A DNA stretch of 64,000 nt from Typha latifolia (lineage: Eukaryota > Streptophyta > Magnoliopsida > Poales > Typhaceae), in the NCBI GenBank assembly GCA_019914945.1, contig CM034106.1, positions 11,842,501-11,906,500 of the forward strand, in the 5' to 3' direction. Positions 34,795 to 46,929 of the stretch are shown piece after piece (position 1 is the stretch's first letter; each line of letters starts with the position of its first letter). The notes below the pieces were generated by a model. That model saw only the letters and a program-made list of their open reading frames with translations. It did not search any database and was not told the origin of the DNA. Position numbers and translations under genes: made by a program.

Positions 34795-36475
34795 CTTTTT
34801 CTCCCAATTCGAAAGCTCGGACCAAGATTTCTTTGGGTTTCTCTCGGAGGACGACGAAACGACACTAGCATATTGCACTTCACTTCTAACTTACCCAACC
34901 CAACCCATATGATCTTGAATAAAGTGGAATATTTATTTTTCTATTATATTTAATCAGATTATAGGTTGAATTTAAAAATACTTATTAGCAATAAATTTCT
35001 ATATAATTAGATAAATTTTTCAACACATCTAAAATAATATCGATTAAAATTTATATAATAAAAATATTAAAAAATTATCTAAAATTTAATCAATATTATT
35101 TTAGATATATTAAAAAATGTATCCAATTTTTTATAATTTTATTATTAATAAAAATCTGCATACTAGTTTGATAAAATATAATAAAATAATAATTATTATA
35201 CTCTTTTTTATGAAATTAAACTAAATTATAGGGAGAATGAAATATACCCTTTTTTTTTATGAAGGATTAATCCTATCCATTAGGGTTTAGATTTATTCCT
35301 CCAGATGAATAACTCTTGATCCGCGATATTCCATCCTTAAACAAAATTCATCAATGAAGTTGATATTTACCTATATAATTTCATGAAGCTCATCGTTATG
35401 TATTGTATGTATAATTATTTTTTTCTCTTTGAAATTGGTGTATTTATGATAACAAATTTTCAAGTTAATCTTTATTGTTGTTACCTGCAATTTTACCAAA
35501 ATTTTAATTATTTAGATTTAGTATGGGCTAATTTGCACGTGTTTGATATGTTAAAATTGATATATAATCTTGTTTTGAAGATTATTAATCTCTTGTCACC
35601 CACTCTATTTGTCATAATAAAATAACAATTTCTATTCAAAAGCTAGATCGTAAATAAAACTATTTTCTTTACCGTGATTAGATGATACAAAACTTGGTTT
35701 ATATTATTCACTTTCCATGTTTATCATCAATAATTTTGATTAATCATTTTGTTAACTCAACCATTATATCTAATCCACGAACAATCGATGGAGATATGTA
35801 TCACCGCACAGAAAAGACAATGCGGTACTTTTTCACCCCCAAGAAATAAGAAATTTATATACATAAAATATTATTCAATTAAATGTTTTAAAATTAAATA
35901 AAAATGCTAAGTTGATTAGCTTTTTTTACTTAGAAATAAAATATTGATTAGTTCGGTATTTTTATTAAGGCTATAATAAATAAATTAAATCATATTTAAT
36001 AATAAATTTTAAAAATAATTTATTTGGGTAAAAATAAATTGGAACCTTCCAGCTCGCAACAGTACTGCATGAATCATGAAGCCATCGCAGCAAACAAGCA
36101 ATTATCAAATCCCAGTGGATTCCCAGCAACTGGGGTCTTCAGATCTAATGGGAGAAACCACCAAGATCATGATCTACTTTGCAGAACTAATCATATATCC
36201 AGTTATACGTGTAAAATATGTAATAAATGGATGATACTGCAAAAATAAATATAAATCAGGAAATTGATGGCCGTACAAAATTCGTGAATTCGAGGTTGCA
36301 TACGATCCGCTTCCCCATTCGGCCCCCAACTTGACCGTTGGACCCTGGCCCCCCTCTTTCCCGATCCAACCACCTCACTCCTTAAGCTCTGTGCACCATC
36401 CTACGCCACGAATTTCCCACTCGCTTCACTGCCAGCGCTTCCAAAACTCCCGAGAGCACTAAAACCCATTTAACC
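34795..36475. other. Divergent promoter region between two plastid-protein genes
   Basis: AT-rich DNA of about 1.7 kb separates the SLH gene (-) and the VCCN1-like gene (+). It is dominated by A/T runs at 34920-35230 and 35860-36020. ORFs here look like chance. Confidence 0.5.
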
Positions 36476-36535
36476 ATGGCGAAGCAATTCGCTCGCTTCC
36501 TTCTTCACCTTCCTCCTCCCCTCTCCGAACCCTAA
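36476..36535 (+). CDS. Upstream ORF of 19 codons before the VCCN1-like start
   Basis: ATG in good plant context (ACCATGGCG) opens a 19-aa frame ending TAA at 36533-36535, 24 bases before the main ATG at 36560. If the transcript starts upstream of 36476, it would be translated first and could damp synthesis of the channel. It is rich in Leu and Pro. Whether it lies in the mRNA is not shown by sequence. Confidence 0.5.
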   Translation: MAKQFARFLLHLPPPLSEP

Positions 36536-36559
36536 CCTGAACACTTTATCCCGACCCCA

Positions 36560-39500
36560 ATGGCCACAACCCTTACTCCCGCCACCTCCTCCCAATTCTC
36601 CCCAAGAATTCCTTGCAAGTTTTATCCAAACCCTAGATTCCATCCAAAAAAACCCCATTTTTTCCGAATTCATTGCGCCAAATCGAGCAATCCTCCATCC
36701 TTCTTCTCCCTAATCGGCTCTGTCTATGATTGGGCCGACGCTGTCAAAGAACGCCGGGTCCGCGACCGCCGTCCCTTATACACCCCCGGCGAGTGGCGCA
36801 ACCACCGCAGCTCCCGCCGCCACCTTCGCCACCTCATCTCCAGCCTCACCTCGCGTGTCATCCTCTCGTTGGTCCCACCCGTGTCGGCGCTCACCGCAGT
36901 GGCCGCCGCGCTCGCAATTTATAACACGGCGGTGTCGCTCGAGTGGCTTCCTGGGGGATTCCCTCTTCTGCGGGCGTCACCGCTGCCGTACCAGCTCACG
37001 GCGCCAGCGCTGGCTCTGTTGCTGGTGTTCAGGACGGAGGCGTCGTATTCGAGGTTCGAGGAGGGGAGGAAGGCGTGGATGCGGGTGGTTGCGGGGACTG
37101 GGGAGCTCGCGGGGTTGGTGATGGCAGCGAAGGGGAGGGATGGCGGCACCGTGGATCATGTTGTCAAGCAGGCTTTGTTGAATTATATCATGGCATTTCC
37201 TGTAGCACTGAAGGTGTGTGTTCCTTGTGTAACTTTTTAGTTCTGTAGTATAATTACTTGTGCTCTCTAACCTACTTGTCTCTTTTAAAGTTGAGGAACT
37301 TTAAGATTGGAAAGGAAATTTGAGAATGCTTGTCTTGTCTCCTGGAAATAGGAATCCGGATTATTATATTGCTAACCATTCATGTGCACCAATTTTTGGA
37401 GGGAAAAATTTAAGACTACTTAAATGCTGATCTAAGAGTAGAGACTGATGATTCTCTGATCCTTTCAACTCTAGTACTACTGCTGTGCATGCTTAGCAGA
37501 TCATCGTGGGTCCTGACAAATTTACTGCTGCAAACATTGGAAGCTATTACCATGTGCATATATGTTTTTGGAGTGCCAAGAATAAGTTAGCACATGCATA
37601 TACTGTTTGAATAATAAAAAAAAGAATATTTACTTGTAGATTTGGTGTTATGTTGATATAGTCTGTGTGACTGGTTAAGGAGTAATAAACCATCATCTTC
37701 CTGAATCAACAGTTCAGAAAATTGAAATTCTTGTATTTAGTGAGCATGCATGACGATGCAATATTCCACAAAAATTCAACAGGTTCTATTCATGACAATG
37801 TTAGAAATTGTTGTTCATTATAGATTCTTTTGATCTTATGATTCAAAGGCTATGTCAAGGTAATAACTAAGGTTTATGTTGCAGTGTCATGTTATTGATG
37901 GCTCAGACATAAGAGCTGATCTTCAGAGTTTGCTTGAAGAGGATGATTTAGCTGTAGTCCTGAGATCAAAACACCGCCCTCGCTGTATCATACAGTTCAT
38001 TTCACAAAGCCTTCAACTTTTACACTTTGAAGAACAGAAGCAGAATGTCTTGGTAATTTCTTTCAGTTGTGAATGTCTTTGCTAGACCAACTTAGAAATG
38101 AAAATAAAGGTAAATCATCTGTTGTCACAGAACAAAAGTTGAACTATGTCTTACTAGTTATCACCAGAACACACTAATGTAGTGTTTCCAAATTACCTGC
38201 TTATATCTGGTCACTGCAGCTGTTTCGATATGAATTTGTCTATTATGCACAGTGGTTAAGCAAAAGAACATTTTTGCAGTATAAAAGTAAAACTATACCT
38301 TTGCGAAAACCAAAATTCTTTTTACATCAACATCCCTCAGGGGCTGGTTTCTATGGTTGCTTTATCCGACCCAAATGGTAGTATTAATTAACTCATTAGC
38401 TGTATCTTTTTGCTTCACAGGAATCAAAGATCTCTTGTTTCCATGAAGGAATTGGTGTTTGTGAGCAGCTCATGGGTATTCCGATTCCTCTTTCATACAC
38501 TAGACTAACATCGAGGTTTCTTGTCCTATGGCATCTTACACTTCCTGTGATACTGTGGGATGATTGCGATTGGATGGTTGTCCCTGCTACCTTCATCAGT
38601 GCAGCCTCTTTGTTCTGCATTGAAGAAGTAAGCAATTCTATTTTCTTACTCTCACAAGTCTAACTAGCAACTTCTAATTTGGACCTATCCTGGAAAACTT
38701 TGTGGTCATTTCCGTTGAAAAACATCAAAATTTAAAGAAAAAAACAACCATACTAGCAAGAAGGAAACATATAATTTAGGATAATTCAAAATTTTTATGA
38801 TATTGTTTTGGTTAGTGTTGCATGACTTCTCATAACTGTTAATCTAGAATATAAAATGAGCGAAGAATTAGAATTGTCATTGAATAAATGTTAGTTTTAG
38901 AACGCTTATCGAGTTAGCTGCAGTGACTAGTTAGCTATTTAATGTTTAGTATGATTTCTGAATCATGTCACTATTAAAACAATAAGGACAAATTACAAAT
39001 GATCTTGTGGTGATGCATAAAAGGTTAAAATCAAACTACTCCCCTAAACTTTTATTTGAATCCCTGTGCCCCTTATGATCTACAGTAATATAAAATTATT
39101 TTGTTTGCTATCCAAACTTAACAAAAAGGACCAAAAATTATTAAAATATAGTTTCTCTCTTCTATCCGTTGATCAAGTCTTAAATCTTAGTTATCATCTC
39201 TATCACCAATTACCTCCCTTCAAATGCATGATCATGGAATAAAATATCTCAATTCTCTTAAAAAGATGGGTAGAAGATTTATTGTTTCTCAAACAATAGG
39301 GTAATTAATATCACAGGGGTATTATGATAATTTGATGGTGCTACTAATGACTGTTTAGTTTTTCATGTTAGTCTAGACCATGGGCAAAGAGATGCAAATG
39401 AAAATTTAGGGGAATAGTTTGATTCTAGGCATAACGGGGGAAACAGATGTGGGGTTTATTGAAAAAATAGTTGCCAGACTATTTGCCACCAGAACTAGTT

Positions 39501-39915
39501 TGTTCCCCTACATGCTCTTGCTTGGATTTTTGCCAGCTTTATCAACATCGTGTCCTTTTCTAAATCAGCATGTTGTCTATTTGTCTTGCAACTTACAGAA
39601 CTAGACAACTTCTGGTGCATAAGTTAGTAATCTTGTTTATGTGCATTCTGTCATGCTGTCATGCTGTCATGACTCCTTGTTCCTATCTATCTATTATTAT
39701 TCTGCTAACTACAACAAATCCAGGTCGGTGTTCTTATTGAGGAGCCATTCCCCATGCTTGCCCTCGACGAACTGTGTGGACAGCTTCTTGATGGCATCCG
39801 AGAGGTTATGGCAATAGAGAATTTGGTCCACATGCAACTACTAGCCAAGATGAAGGGCCACGCTGATGGACGTTCCGTTAACGGCTGGCCTAGGTCCAAA
39901 AGTGAACAGGGATGA
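36560..39915 (+). CDS. VCCN1: Bestrophin-like voltage-dependent chloride channel, chloroplastic (VCCN1-like)
   Basis: VCCN1-type proteins are thylakoid chloride channels that adjust the proton motive force when light changes. Exons are 36560-37213, 37885-38052, 38421-38627 and 39724-39915; all are multiples of three and give 406 aa. Residues 1 to about 45 are Ser/Pro/Phe-rich with basic residues, like a transit peptide. The bestrophin/UPF0187 fold follows. It shows an RRPLYTPGEWRNHRSSRRHL segment, a first hydrophobic helix (VILSLVPPVSALTAVAAALA), the family signature TEASYSRFEEGRKAW, then CEQLMGIPIPLSYTRLTSRF with LVLWHLTLPVILW, and GVLIEEPFPMLALDELC. The start was chosen because the upstream ATG at 36476 opens only a 19-codon frame. 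Exon 1 is GC-rich (about 60 percent), unlike its introns. Confidence 0.93.
39025..39427. mobile_element. Candidate MITE in VCCN1-like intron 3
   Basis: Near-perfect terminal inverted repeats of about 30 bp bound a 400-bp AT-rich segment. The left end reads AATCAAACTACTCCCCTAAA and the right end, reverse-complemented, reads AATCAAACTATTCCCCTAAA. No coding content is seen. TA lies just outside both ends, but a target duplication is not firmly established. Confidence 0.65.
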
Positions 39916-42740
39916 AAGATCAAGCAACCTTTGATAATCTCGAGTAATCATTCAGAGCATAGCAACATATTTACTTAATGGTACATGAAAACGTATCTCT
40001 GGGCCCTATTGTGAGTTGTGACAACCATGAAAAGTTTCTCAAGCAACTTTGGTAGATTTGTATCCATCAATCAGAAACTGTCCGAGAAAGACGTGCAACC
40101 TGATGCTCTATGAAGATGAAATTGACAAGCTAACAAAATCTGCCAAGCAGACAAAGATCATATTAGAGATCAAGGCCATCTATTCATCACAGGCGTGCCG
40201 TGAATGTAAAGAATTTATATTAAATGCTGGCAAGTGAAGGAGATTTGTATGAACAGCTCCTTTGTCATGTATCAACTAGTATGCGACGAAGAAGATTTTG
40301 ATCGATATGTAATTAGTATATAGTATATGCTCTCCGTTTGATATTCGCATTTAGAGGATGAAATACCCAACTTTTCTCTTCAGAGAAAGCAAATCTATCA
40401 GGCTGCCTAAGTTGCTAATACTTGCTTTTCTTGAAGGTACTCTGCCTCACTGTCCAAGCTTGATGTCTAACCTCCCGAGTTCGTCAGTTAGGGGAACACG
40501 GACGGCACGGTGAGGCCTATCTACCTTGTGAACTACCCTGACCCCACCACCAACCAACTGGATTGACAGAGTAGGAGAGGCCTTTATATAGCTTTGCCAC
40601 TATAAGGTACTATATTTTTTATTATTCTTTATCATGAACCCTTAGATTATAAATTAGAGAAATTAGAATAATCTTATACGATATATAGAATGGATAAGTT
40701 GGCCAACATTTTTAAGAAACAGGCTATAATGAACCTAAACCTTGTATATATAAAGTTTTGATAAAAGAGCTGGTTTTATGCTTTTTATTATTTTTTTCTA
40801 ATTAAGAAACATATTATAATGAGCCTAAATCATGCACCTGTAATATTTCACTAAAAGATCTAATTCTATGCTTTCCATTAACTTTTTTTCTACTTAAATA
40901 GATAGCTTTCCTAGCAGTTACAGTGGCTGAAAATTTAGCCAGTCCTTTAATTTCCTCATTATCACCAAAGCAAGGTATTTAAATTGGTTTTGGAGTCCTT
41001 AAAGCCCCTCCTGCCATGCAGAAAGATTAAATTCTTTATCCACATCCATGCTCAAATGAAACCCTTCTTGCCCCTTTGCATGTAGTTGGGATAAAACTCA
41101 CATTGATTACAACATAGCAAAGCTATAAAAAAAATTATATAACTTTAGTCAGCACCGAAACAGAGAAGATAAGATGAATGCAAGTTAGAGTAGCACTGAG
41201 AATAGCATCTTGAAGCCCAGAAGTCATTACAAAGTTAGTTAGCGTGTCAATGCCTTTGAGACTTTGAGAGAGAGAGAGAGAGGGAGAGAGAACATGATCT
41301 TTTATTAATCAGTTAGGCTAAAGAGATCAAAGTGCAAGGGTCCCAATTTAAAGAAGGCATATTGGTCCCCTCCGATATGTTTCTTTTGACCATATAAGAA
41401 AGAGAAGATCTAGATAGAGAGGAGTGGGCAATTTAGCAAACTTTTGTTATTTGGAGAGAGAGAGAGAGAGAGAGTAAAGTGATGTAAGAGCTCTACTGTT
41501 AGATGGATTTGAGTGTACGTAACGTGTAATGAGATTGTCGGGTGGCGGGAGGAGTCGTAGGCGACAGGAGGGAAATTATTTTAAAGGATTTTCTCATTTC
41601 ACACCTTATATTATGTCCTTATTCCAAAATACTTCATGTCATTGCACCCTTTTTAGTCTGATCCTTATCTTTCTCAGTTCAGACCACAAATCCCTCCTAA
41701 TTTGTCACTATATTTTCAGAGGAAACGCAGACACTTTTTTAAAATGATTTAATGAAAATAATAATAATAAAGAACCTATTTAGAAATAACGAAAATATAG
41801 GGTGTGAGATTAGAAAAAAGAGTCCCTACCTATTAAAACGTCACCCACCCAAAAAAAAAAAAAAACTCCCAACTCCGACTCCAAGGCTACACTTTCTAAA
41901 GGGATGGGTCCCACGTGCGCGACACGTGACAGCGACGTCGTCGGCGGTATCGGTATCGGTATCGGAGTGCGACCGACCCGAGACAGGAGGCCCCCTCATC
42001 CTGATACTGACCGAGTGACGAAAACGCCCTCGGGTCCCCTTCCAGGTTTGACTGCTGCGGCGACTTTGGACTGTTCGTTTGACCGGATTAGACCCCAAAC
42101 AAAATTATGAGTGCGCTAAGGCCTAAGGGCCCTCCTAAGCAAGGCAGTGAAACGAAGACAATAAATATAGTGACAAAGAGTTAAAAGCTAAACCTCTCTA
42201 TAGCTATCTATTTAGCGTACCCCAAATGGGGTAAAAAAATTTGTAATTATGTTTGATTAATTTGACCACCTTCCTGTAAAATTTTCTACCCGAATCCGAC
42301 GAAAACCAGTCCATGAGTCTGTTGTCCAAATGATGCCAATTAATGGGGGGCAAATCAGTCATTAAGATCCACACTTCCCAAATCCTTGCGATTCCTTTGA
42401 AGCAAAGATAGGGCAACCTCGTAATTTCGTTACTGGGCGAGGACAAACCCCACTTTGGAAAACAATAAATTAATTACTACCTGGCCAATAATTAACTATT
42501 AGCTGCTTTAATTAGCAGCTGGAGGAGGAGATAGCTCGAGATTGAGAGGAGCGAGATCATAAATAAATTTAAGGTAATTTAAACTATTCTACTAATCTAT
42601 TTTCTTCCCTTCTTTTTTCGCTTTAAGAAAAGCGGGAGAGGTTGGCGACTCCCAATGCTTGTGTATAGCTACCTCCATGGCTTTTCCTCGCTCGCTACTG
42701 TACTTAGCAGCGACAAAAAGGCTTCTCTAACTCTCCAGTG
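39916..42740. other. Intergenic region between VCCN1-like and DUF3527 genes
   Basis: It begins with the VCCN1-like 3' UTR. It holds two (GA)n tracts (about 41267-41291 and 41453-41474), a small GC-rich open stretch at 40492-40566, a GC-rich island with two G-boxes at 41912-41928, and a GGTATC hexamer repeat near 41946-41965. No full gene is seen. Confidence 0.5.
41912..41928. promoter_or_regulatory. Paired G-boxes (CACGTG x2)
   Basis: CACGTG at 41912-41917 and again at 41923-41928, 11 bp apart (centre to centre), next to ACGT-containing GACGTCG. Such pairs bind bZIP/bHLH factors. They lie about 0.8 kb upstream of the likely DUF3527 transcript start. Confidence 0.55.
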
Positions 42741-42751
42741 GTAGTATTACG

Positions 42752-42800
42752 TCTCTCTCTCTCTCTCTCTCTCTCTCCCTCTCTCCTTCTCTCCCTCTCT
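42752..42800. repeat. (CT)n tract in the DUF3527 5' leader
   Basis: A perfect CT run followed by imperfect CT-rich sequence, in the presumed first, non-coding exon. Confidence 0.9.
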
Positions 42801-43239
42801 CGCTCCGATCTCGATTGCGGCGGATCTGCCTCTTGGGTGGTGGTTTCAGGTACTTCAAATTTCGCTCTCTAAAGATTTTTTTTGGTTGGTATTCTTCGTT
42901 TGATCTATCTGGGATTCGTGGGATGGATCAAGGCATTCGAAAGGGGGTTTTGAGAAATGGGTTTGAGGAAAGCTGGGATTTTGTTACGGCCCCAGTTGAT
43001 GGGAGAGCGGAAATGGTGGTTTTGGGGAAGAAAAGATTCGATTTTTTTTTATTAATGGTTTTGGCTATTGGGCGAGTTTCTTTTTATGATTTTGGGGGAG
43101 TTTATTTCGGTCTGATGGGTGAGATCTGGTGAGTAGCGTAGTATTTGATTGAGATATATATAGTTTTTCGCATTGATTGATTTGCCCGCATTTTATTCTC
43201 TATCTTTATTAAGGTGGAGGATATGGCAATGGAAGATCT

Positions 43240-43460
43240 CTTGCTAGTTTGAGGCTATATCTTGTTGTTTTCTTCTTATTTAGCCACAATATGGATCTCC
43301 TTGTGCAAAGATTTGTATCTATGTGTTATCTGTGTTGATTTCTTGCTAGTTTGAGGCTTTATTTTGTTGTTTTCTTCTTATTTAGCGAGAGCTTGGTTCT
43401 CCTTGATGTGCAAACATTTGTATTTATTTCTTAGTCATTTGTTATCTGTGCTGATTTCTT
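43240..43460. repeat. About 102-bp tandem duplication in the DUF3527 leader intron
   Basis: CTTGCTAGTTTGAGGCT starts at 43240 and 43342. Both copies contain TTGTTGTTTTCTTCTTATTT followed by AGC, and GTTATCTGTG.TGATTTCTTG, with modest divergence. Confidence 0.88.
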
Positions 43461-44266
43461 GCCGTTTTTTCTAATCTTGGTACTATCCCATTGTTTTTTT
43501 CCCCCGTGAAGGGTCTAACTTGTAGAAGTCCACGCAAATTTTGCCTAATTGTGTGGTTACAAGCCAGAATCAGGGTTAAAAATAATATTAGAAATGCTAA
43601 AATTAGAAAATTAGATCTCGAGGAGTTGACAATTTGAGGAAGAGGGCAAGAGCAATAGAGTGCCTACATGTTATGCAAGATGTCATGCAGGAGGAAACAG
43701 ATGTCGCAAACTTTAGTTGGGCTTGTTGTCTGTTTGTGAGGAAAAAGAGAGTGAAGTTATGAGCGAGATGAAAGAGTCTGGTATGGGTGGTATGTTATTA
43801 GAGGTTGTGGCATCCTATCCTGTTAACATATGAGGTGAGAGATGCTCCTCTTTGATAAACATAGACTGAACCTTTGTTGGTGTTTCATCCTTGGAAATAT
43901 TTTGAGGTAGTATTTAGATCATATGGTAGCATTGATCCAGAGATTCCAGACAATTGCTTCCTATAGTGATAGATGAGTCAATTATATATGCTTAACATAG
44001 TTTCTAGTGATCTACTCTACATAAGCAGTTTTCAGCTTGCTTCTCCAGATAACCAAATAGACTTTAGAGAATGCATGTTAGATTTTCAGTTCATATTATG
44101 GAATTTTTCTAGTTGTATTAGCTGATCCCATCTGATAATTTTAATTGGACATCTGGTTCCTTTCCTCATATGAGCTTAAATTATGGTGACTTTAACTTAG
44201 CATTAATGATCTTGAGATTAATGGAACCTGACTTGATTCTGTTATCCATCAACAGCTTATTGTCTT

Positions 44267-46929
44267 ATGGGCCAAGATCTATATTTGGAATTTGAGAAGC
44301 ATTCTCAAGCAGAGCCAACTTGTGGAATCGTAAAACCCTCTTGTCACAGCAATGATAAAGCAGAAAAAAGACAGAGGAAAGGACAACCATCTAGCAAATT
44401 CCATTTCAAAAATTCAGATAGTGATTTCAGAGAATTATGTCTTGATCAAATCGCAAATTTCCGTTGTAAAAGCATGCATTCTAGAACCCCTGAAGCGTAC
44501 CTGGAAGAGAATGTTGTCCTTAAACGGGGTTCTGTTTATCAGAGTTCCAGTGAGGTTAGGAGAATAAGAAAGTTCGAAGAGAGGAGGAGGAAAGTAGAAT
44601 ACACTAACAATGAAGACACTTTTTTGTCCTTTGAGATTGTTGATTCCTTGCCCCAGTCTAGTAATGCAATCTCACATTCCCAGAAGAAGCAAAAGCCTGT
44701 TGTCTCTTCAAATGCTGAGCCAAAGTGTTCATCCCTTGAAACAACACACCCGATCACTAGAAGTTCTATGGAGTTTCTAGACCTTTCATTCCGTGATCTT
44801 CCTGACAAGCACTTGAAACCTGACAGTTCATGTTCAGATTTTAGCTTATCCAAACCTGAAAGAGTCGACGATCTCTTGGAGATCTGCCTTGATGTTGAGG
44901 AAACCAAAGATCTTTGCAAAAATGCACCTCCCAAATTGTTAGAAATAGGACCGCCCAAAGGTTCAAGATACAATCATTGTCAGCGGCCTGCCCTTGGTAC
45001 CAATGGATATATTTGTAATGAAGGAGACATGGCAAGCACTCTACCAAAGTCATTTTCAGCCAAGGCAGGAATCTATGACTTTCCTGGTCAATCACAAGGC
45101 ATCCTTAACAGGGCCGGCCCAAAAGTTCAGTCAAGTCCACTTAAGAAGATGTTGGAACCCATCACAAAGTCCAAATCGATGAGGAACTCATCAATTGTTG
45201 GAACAGAAGAGGCTAATGCTGTTGATCCTGTACTTGTCAGGAAGAACAGAATCCTTAACAAATCTTTGTTGTCTGATGGTCTGTTGGTTGGAGATCAAGT
45301 CCTGACAACTGCTTCTTCACCTGCTCATCTACATGCTGTTCTTAAATCGGAGTCCAATGATGGTGTTTCAAGTTTTGAGTTCTCAGTGAAAGATCCAGAA
45401 GACATTCTTTCTGCCAAGACATGGAAAACAGAGAATGCATTTAACTGGGTCTACACATTCCATAGTTGTAACAAGAAGATTAATAAGAGTGGAAGAGCTA
45501 CCAAAGAAAAGCAAGGGTATTCACCCCCAAATGTTGGCCAGATGCAAGTCTCTTGTTATCTGTGCTCAGAAGTTGGAGAAAATGGATCTTTGAATAATTC
45601 AGCTGTAACAGAATTCATCTTATATGACATTGCTCAAGCCAAACGGAGCTTTGCTGTTGAGCGGAAAACTAAATGCTTGCCTGATTCTATCCAACCTCCC
45701 TCATGTGGTATTGCTGAAAGCTTGGTCATGGAGGGTCCTTTGGGGAGAAAGAATTCAACGGAACGGCAACATAATATTAGACATGCTCTTAATAATAGTT
45801 GCAACACAGATGCCTCAACTTCTTACCCATGGTCACAAGCAGATTTACATCCACACCTGGAAACAGCAGCTATTACAATTCAAGTCCCTTTTAATAAAAT
45901 GGAGAGGTTTAAAGATATGAAAGCAGAAGGAGCCAATTCTTGCTCAAATTTATCAAATGTTACCTCTGTTGATCAGGGAAGGGAGAAAATTACAAATAAT
46001 CCATATCCTGTTATTGTGAAAGCGGTCACTCCAAGTGGGACACATGGGCTGCCAAATGCTGAAGAATGTGGCCCTTCTTCCTTACTAGATAGATGGAGAT
46101 TAGGTGGTGGCTGTGATTGTGGTGGCTGGGACATGGCCTGTCCAATTGTTGTGTTTGATAATTGTGGTGATGATACTAGGGCAGATTGCTTAACAATGGA
46201 AAGCAAGAAACCTTTTGTGCTTTGTGTTCAGGTAGGCTCTTCTAGACTTGTTTATCTTGTATTATAGTGCATTATTATCATGGAGTTATCCTGTTATATG
46301 ACTACAACTAAGTGGCTGAAGGGCTCTGATACTTTCGTTGCAAACTCTACAGATATATAGTTTATTATCTCATGTGTGTCACTTCAACCGATCCTTATTT
46401 GAGCTATCAGCCTCCTTATTTCCAGTGCTCAGCCTTACTGTTACTCAACTGAATCCATATTTTGTTGGGTTTTTTAATTTGAAGAGCATCCAGTTGATAA
46501 ATTTACGTTTCTTTTTTTTTGGTCTGCTTAAATGCAATAATTCTTAATCTATTTCCTCAGATAATCTGATATAAGCTGCCATAAATTGCTACTTCTTATC
46601 AGGGAAGCAAAGAAAAGGTACCTGCTTTGTCCATAATGGCTGATGGGAACGGACAATACTCTGTTGATTTTCATGCACAATTATCGGCACTACAAGCATT
46701 CTCAATCTGTATTGCTGTGCTACACTTTTCTGAAGCTTCAGTCATCAGTCAGGAGAAGAATGCACACAAGTTGAACTCAAGTTCCTTGAAGTTGCTTCTT
46801 GAGGAAGAAGTGAGACACTTGATCGAAGCAGTTGCGGTTGAAGAAAAGAGGAAAATGAAGAAGAAAGTAGAGCAAGTCCCCCCATCTTTCTTCCTAGATC
46901 CACCCTTTTCGCCAATTGGAAGAGTGTAA
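44267..46929 (+). CDS. DUF3527 domain protein
   Basis: Exons are 44267-46231 and 46603-46929, giving 763 aa. An upstream intron probably ends at ACAG before 44256, so the ATG lies at the start of the second exon. The N-terminal two thirds are Ser/Asn/Lys-rich with little predicted structure; the C-terminal part carries the plant-specific DUF3527 block. The signature runs GLPNAEECGPSSLLDRWRLG then GGCDCGGWDMACP, followed by VVFDN and, after the intron, VDFHAQLSALQAFSICIAVL. The Cys-rich stretch CDCGGWDMAC is the most conserved feature of the family. Biochemical function is unknown. The last residues (PPFSPIGRV) match the family ending as I remember it. Confidence 0.9.

Noticed and set aside
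40049..40237. Open frame of 62 codons after the VCCN1-like gene
   Set aside because: It lies in the probable 3' UTR, has no recognisable domain and no splice or start context worth noting.
42815..43132. Open frame of 105 codons before the DUF3527 gene
   Set aside because: T/G-rich and without recognisable motif; it overlaps the leader exon/intron border, and the real start at 44267 explains the gene.
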